From the NCBI GenBank assembly GCA_025808555.1, contig CP075526.1:1755064-1819063 (forward strand): a stretch of DNA of 64,000 nt, read 5' to 3'. Origin of the DNA: Anaerolineales bacterium (GTDB lineage: Bacteria > Chloroflexota > Anaerolineae > Anaerolineales > UBA11579). The notes beneath the pieces are model-generated. The model saw nothing but the letters and a program-made list of their open reading frames with translations, was not told the DNA's origin and did not search any database. Below, piece by piece: positions 60,819 to 64,000 of this stretch. The translations under genes were made by a program, and so were the position numbers. Numbering within the stretch: position 1 is the stretch's first letter; the number at the start of each line of letters is the position of its first letter.

Positions 60819-60925
60819 CAGCTTGGGCCATTATTGAGGCGTAACCATAAGTATAGAAAATCAGCATAGAGTATCAACTTTCAACGAGGGGCATAGCGGA
60901 GCCGATCTCGAATGCAATCCCCGAT

Positions 60926-60999
60926 GTCCGTTTGCGGAGGGGGTTTGGGGGCACCAACTTTGGTGCCCCCAGCGGGGTCAGGGGCAGAGCCCCTGAAAG
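60926..60999. repeat. Dispersed double-hairpin repeat, copy 2
   Basis: GGGGGCACCAA / TTGGTGCCCCC followed by CAGGGGC / GCCCCTG, homologous to 3928-4004. The A-T to C-G compensatory change in the first stem keeps the pairing. Confidence 0.75.
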
Positions 61000-61063
61000 A
61001 AGAAAAAAGAAATAGCTGAACTGGGTAATGTACTCCTTTCACATCCCCATCACCTTCGCCCAT

Positions 61064-61078
61064 TACAATTAACCCATG
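61064..61078 (+). promoter_or_regulatory. Leaderless-type promoter of the acyl-CoA synthetase gene
   Basis: TACAAT (61064-61069), 6 nt, then ATG at 61076; no Shine-Dalgarno sequence. Confidence 0.6.
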
Positions 61079-63034
61079 CCAGAAGACTTCGCCTCAGGCC
61101 CCATTGTCTGGCGGCCCAGCGCAGACTATATAGACAATGCCCGCCTGACCGCGTTCATGCGCGCCCACAACATCGCCAGCTTTGATGAGCTCATGCAGCG
61201 CTCCACTGCCGATGTGGCCTGGTTCACCGATGCAGTCTTCAAATTCCTCCACATTCAGCTCTACAAGCCCTATAGCAACGTCGTAGACCTTAGCAAGGGC
61301 ATCGCCTGGCCGCAGTGGTGTATCGACGGCCAGATGAACATCGTCCATAACTGCCTCGATAAGTACATTGATACGCCGCATGCCAGCCAACCCGCCCTGG
61401 TCTGGGAGGGCGAAGACGGCGCGTCACGCACGCTCAGCTACGCTGAACTGAACGCCCAGGTCTGCCAGGCCGCCAATGCCCTGCGTTCGCTGGGCATTGG
61501 CAAAGGCGATGCCGTCGGCATCTTCATGCCCATGGTGCCCGAGATCGCCGTGGCCTTGCTGGCCATTGCCAAAGTGGGCGGCATCATCCTGCCGCTCTTC
61601 TCCGGCTACGGCGTCGACGCGGTGGTCAGCCGCCTGGCGGACGGCGGCGCCAAGGCGCTCTTCACCGCCGATGGCTTCCCGCGCCGCGGCAAACCGGTCG
61701 AGATGAAATCCACAGCCGATGCGGCCGCCGCTCAGTTGCCCGATCTGCAGCACATCATCGTGCTCGATCATGCCAAGCTGCCCGTGCCGTTCCAACAGGG
61801 GCGTGACCATTGGTGGCATGAACTGGTCAGTACCCAGGCCGCCCAGTCGCCCACCGAGATCACCAGTGCGGAAGACCCGCTGATGATCATCTACACCTCC
61901 GGTACCACCGGGCGACCCAAGGGCGCCGTGCATACCCATTGCGGCTTTCCGGTCAAGGCCGCCCAGGATATGGCCTTCGGCACCGATGTACGCCCGGGCC
62001 ACCTCATCTACTGGATGACCGATATGGGCTGGATGATGGGTCCCTGGCTGGTCTTTGGCAGCCTGTTGTTGGGTGCAACCTTCTTTCTATACGATGGCGC
62101 GCCTGACTTCCCGCAGCCTGACCGCACCTGGGCCCAGGTGGCCCGCCACCACATCACCACCCTGGGCGTTTCGCCCACCCTGGTGCGCACGCTCATGCCC
62201 CTCGGCGACCAGCTGCCCAAAGCGCACGATCTTGCCAGCCTGCGCTTCTTCGCTTCCACGGGCGAGCCGTGGAACCCTGACCCATGGCTGTGGCTTTTCA
62301 ACGTAGTGGGCGAGGGCAAGCGGCCCATCATCAATTATTCCGGCGGCACCGAGATCTCCGGCGGCATCGTGATGGGCAATCCCATCCTGCCCCTCAAAGC
62401 CACCGCCTTTGCCGGCCCGTGCCCGGGCATCGCCGCAGATGTCTACGACGAACATGGCAACTCGGTCACCGGCCAGGTGGGCGAGCTGGTCATCAAAGCG
62501 CCGTGGATCGGCATGACCCGCGGCTTCTGGCAAGACCCGCAGCGTTATGAAGAAACCTATTGGTCACGCTGGCCCGGCGTATGGGTGCATGGCGACTGGG
62601 CCGCTCGCGATGAAGACGGCCAGTGGTACATCCTCGGCCGCTCGGATGACACGATCAAGATCGCCGGCAAGCGCCTCGGCCCGGCCGAGGTCGAGTCGGT
62701 GTTGGTGGCGCACGCCGCCGTCGTCGAAGCCGCCGCCATCGCCGTGCCGGATGAGCTCAAGGGCAGCGCCCTGGTCGTCTTCTGCGTGCTGGCGCCGCAG
62801 GCGGCCGCCGGCGATGACGCCCTCGCCACCGAGCTGCGCTCGCTGCTGGCCGCCGCCCTCGGCAAGCCGCTGGCGCCCAAGGCCGTCCACTTCGTGCCCG
62901 ACCTGCCCAAGACCCGCAACGCCAAGGTGATGCGCCGTATGGTGCGTGCCGCCTACCTTGGCTTGGATGCCGGCGACACGTCTTCCCTGGTTAATCCAGA
63001 CGCGGTGGAGCATATTCGCAAGGTACAGCGTTAA
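61076..63034 (+). CDS. Acetyl-CoA synthetase-like AMP-forming acyl-CoA synthetase
   Basis: The 652-residue protein is an ANL-superfamily ligase. It has the ACS N-terminal region, the P-loop-like IYTSGTTGRPKGAVHTH, YWMTDMGWMMGPW, NYSGGTEISGG, HGDWAARDEDGQWYILGRSDDTIKIAGKRLGPAEVE (A8 hinge) and the catalytic Lys in KTRNAKVMRR near the C-terminus. It activates acetate or another short-chain acid to acyl-CoA via an acyl-adenylate. Segment order is closer to acetoacetyl- or propionyl-like relatives than to classical Acs, so the substrate is uncertain. Confidence 0.93.
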   Translation: MPEDFASGPIVWRPSADYIDNARLTAFMRAHNIASFDELMQRSTADVAWFTDAVFKFLHIQLYKPYSNVVDLSKGIAWPQWCIDGQMNIVHNCLDKYIDTPHASQPALVWEGEDGASRTLSYAELNAQVCQAANALRSLGIGKGDAVGIFMPMVPEIAVALLAIAKVGGIILPLFSGYGVDAVVSRLADGGAKALFTADGFPRRGKPVEMKSTADAAAAQLPDLQHIIVLDHAKLPVPFQQGRDHWWHELVSTQAAQSPTEITSAEDPLMIIYTSGTTGRPKGAVHTHCGFPVKAAQDMAFGTDVRPGHLIYWMTDMGWMMGPWLVFGSLLLGATFFLYDGAPDFPQPDRTWAQVARHHITTLGVSPTLVRTLMPLGDQLPKAHDLASLRFFASTGEPWNPDPWLWLFNVVGEGKRPIINYSGGTEISGGIVMGNPILPLKATAFAGPCPGIAADVYDEHGNSVTGQVGELVIKAPWIGMTRGFWQDPQRYEETYWSRWPGVWVHGDWAARDEDGQWYILGRSDDTIKIAGKRLGPAEVESVLVAHAAVVEAAAIAVPDELKGSALVVFCVLAPQAAAGDDALATELRSLLAAALGKPLAPKAVHFVPDLPKTRNAKVMRRMVRAAYLGLDAGDTSSLVNPDAVEHIRKVQR

Positions 63035-63085
63035 ATTTAGTGGTTAAATTCCATCGCAAATTCAATAGAAAGCATCGTGGTGAAC

Positions 63086-63562
63086 ATGACCAATCAGTAT
63101 ATGGAAGTGCGCAAGTCGCCCATCCACCGCTATGGCGGTTTTGCGCTGAAGAAGATCCGCAAAGGCACGCGCATCATTGAGTATCAGGGCGAACGTATCA
63201 GCCCCAAAGAAGCCGATGAGCGTTACGCCAACGCCGGCCCCAAGAGCATTGTGGTGCTCTTCAACGTGGACAAAAAGACCACCATTGACGCCGGCGTCAA
63301 TGGCAACGATGCCCGCTTCATCAACCACTCCTGCGATCCTAACTGCGAGGCGGTGGATGACAAGGGCCGCATCTATATCGAAGCCACCCGCACCATTCAG
63401 AAGGGCGAGGAGTTCTTCTACGATTACAACCTGACCCGCAGCAAGGATGATGCCCCGGATGTGGACAAGCTCTACCTGTGCCGCTGCGGCGCAGACAACT
63501 GCCGCGGTAGCATGCTGGAGCCGCGCAAGACCAAGCCGAAAGCAACCAAGCGCAAGAAATAA
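63086..63562 (+). CDS. SET-domain protein lysine methyltransferase
   Basis: I start at the ATG at 63086; GTG at 63077 is possible. The 158-residue protein is a compact SET domain. It shows IHRYGGFALKKIRKGTRIIEYQGE, RFINHSCDPNCEA (SAM and substrate site), GEEFFYDYN with the catalytic Tyr, and a post-SET zinc cluster CRCGADNCRG that uses the Cys of NHSCDPNC. A basic tail (KTKPKATKRKK) follows. SET enzymes methylate lysines of histones in eukaryotes; bacterial ones modify histone-like or ribosomal proteins or host histones in pathogens. The target here is unknown. Confidence 0.92.
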   Translation: MTNQYMEVRKSPIHRYGGFALKKIRKGTRIIEYQGERISPKEADERYANAGPKSIVVLFNVDKKTTIDAGVNGNDARFINHSCDPNCEAVDDKGRIYIEATRTIQKGEEFFYDYNLTRSKDDAPDVDKLYLCRCGADNCRGSMLEPRKTKPKATKRKK

Positions 63563-63572
63563 CAGGAAACCT

Positions 63573-64000
63573 ATGGCCTTCGACCCCCAAACCCTTGCAG
63601 GCAAGTTCAGCGGCGAGATCATTCTCCCCGGCGCTGACGGCTATGCCGCTGCCGCCAACACCTACGGCGGCCCGGGCGCGCCTGCTGCCGTGTTGCAGCC
63701 GCGCACGCCGCAAGACGTAGCCACTGCCCTGGCGGCTGCCCGCAGCCAAGGGCTGCAGGTCAGCGTGCGCGGCGGCGGGCACAACACCGCCGGCGTAAGC
63801 ACCAACCGCGGCGGCGTGGTCATCAGCCTGCGCAACCTGAACAGCATCGAAGTGCTCGACGCCGCCAGCGGCGCGGTGCGCATTGGCGCCGGCGCCGTAT
63901 GGGGCGATGTGGCCGCCGTGCTGGGCCAGCACGGGCTGGCGATCTCATCCGGCGATACCCGCACGGTAGGGGTGGGCGGTCTCACCCTCGGCGGCGGCAT
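63573..64000 (+). CDS. BBE-type FAD-linked oxidoreductase (3' partial)
   Basis: The ATG at 63573 with AGGAAA upstream opens a frame that runs off the window. The visible ~142 residues form the PCMH-type FAD-binding domain: VLQPRTPQDVATALAAARSQGLQVSVRGGGHNTAG, with the His of GGGHN where FAD is covalently linked in relatives, then VRIGAGAVWGDV and VGVGGLTLGGG. Berberine-bridge-like oxidases oxidise sugars or aromatic compounds. It follows the SET gene by 10 nt. Confidence 0.9.
   Translation, partial: MAFDPQTLAGKFSGEIILPGADGYAAAANTYGGPGAPAAVLQPRTPQDVATALAAARSQGLQVSVRGGGHNTAGVSTNRGGVVISLRNLNSIEVLDAASGAVRIGAGAVWGDVAAVLGQHGLAISSGDTRTVGVGGLTLGGG

Overview
This 64 kb window is G+C-rich bacterial chromosome, densely coded on both strands, with no rRNA, tRNA, CRISPR array, transposase or integrase that I can find. 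The gene content suggests a Chloroflexota bacterium, most likely an Anaerolineae-type lineage: split glycine decarboxylase (gcvPA/gcvPB), a stand-alone roadblock protein, many lipobox lipoproteins (NBR1-Ig, META, M23, nuclease-like), a zinc-free S4, a GAACNNNNGTTC-type SOS box at recA, and many genes that look leaderless (a TANNNT -10 box 6-7 nt before the start codon). The taxonomic call is inference; no marker was searched.

Layout. 1-3.8 kb: end of a fused DppB-DppC peptide permease, a glycosyltransferase and gluconokinase. 4-6.7 kb: a DUF4287/DUF5655 protein, an SDR and a YceI protein. 6.7-16.3 kb: housekeeping block (mfd-pth, 5'-3' exonuclease, roadblock, pyrG, eno). 16.4-19.15 kb: a visibly A+T-rich three-gene operon (PD-(D/E)XK nuclease-like, Ser/Thr kinase, unrecognised barrel-like protein). 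It sits directly behind a decayed copy of the eno 3' end and looks acquired; it is my best candidate for an undescribed system. 19.7-25.5 kb: rpsD, recA, NBR1-Ig lipoprotein, YbaK deacylase, adenosine-kinase-like gene plus ahcY. 25.6-31.6 kb: envelope genes and a copper module (CopB-type ATPase plus cupredoxin). 31.7-39.4 kb: sulfur amino acid genes (cystathionine gamma-lyase-like, cystathionine beta-synthase, SerK-like serine kinase), mltG, ruvX and a class V aminotransferase. 39.5-47.7 kb: a penicillin-binding-protein homologue that has lost all its catalytic motifs, a heterodimeric ABC exporter and small lipoproteins. 47.8-51.3 kb: gcvH-gcvPA-gcvPB behind a tandem glycine riboswitch. 52.3-60 kb: fmt, an arsenic module (ArsR-ArsC fusion plus aquaporin), an SPFH protein, and a MarR-controlled DrrAB-type exporter operon. 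60-64 kb: methyltransferase, acyl-CoA synthetase, a SET-domain methyltransferase and the start of a BBE-type flavoprotein.

The functional links I consider most solid are: glycine-sensing control of the glycine cleavage P and H proteins; salvage of S-adenosylhomocysteine (ahcY plus adenosine kinase); cysteine/cystathionine metabolism possibly fed by O-phosphoserine (SerK-like plus CBS); copper and arsenic resistance modules with matching operators; and LexA control of recA. Intergenic regions carry several families of short palindromic repeats. Two of these families show compensatory base changes between copies, so their folded structure appears to be conserved.
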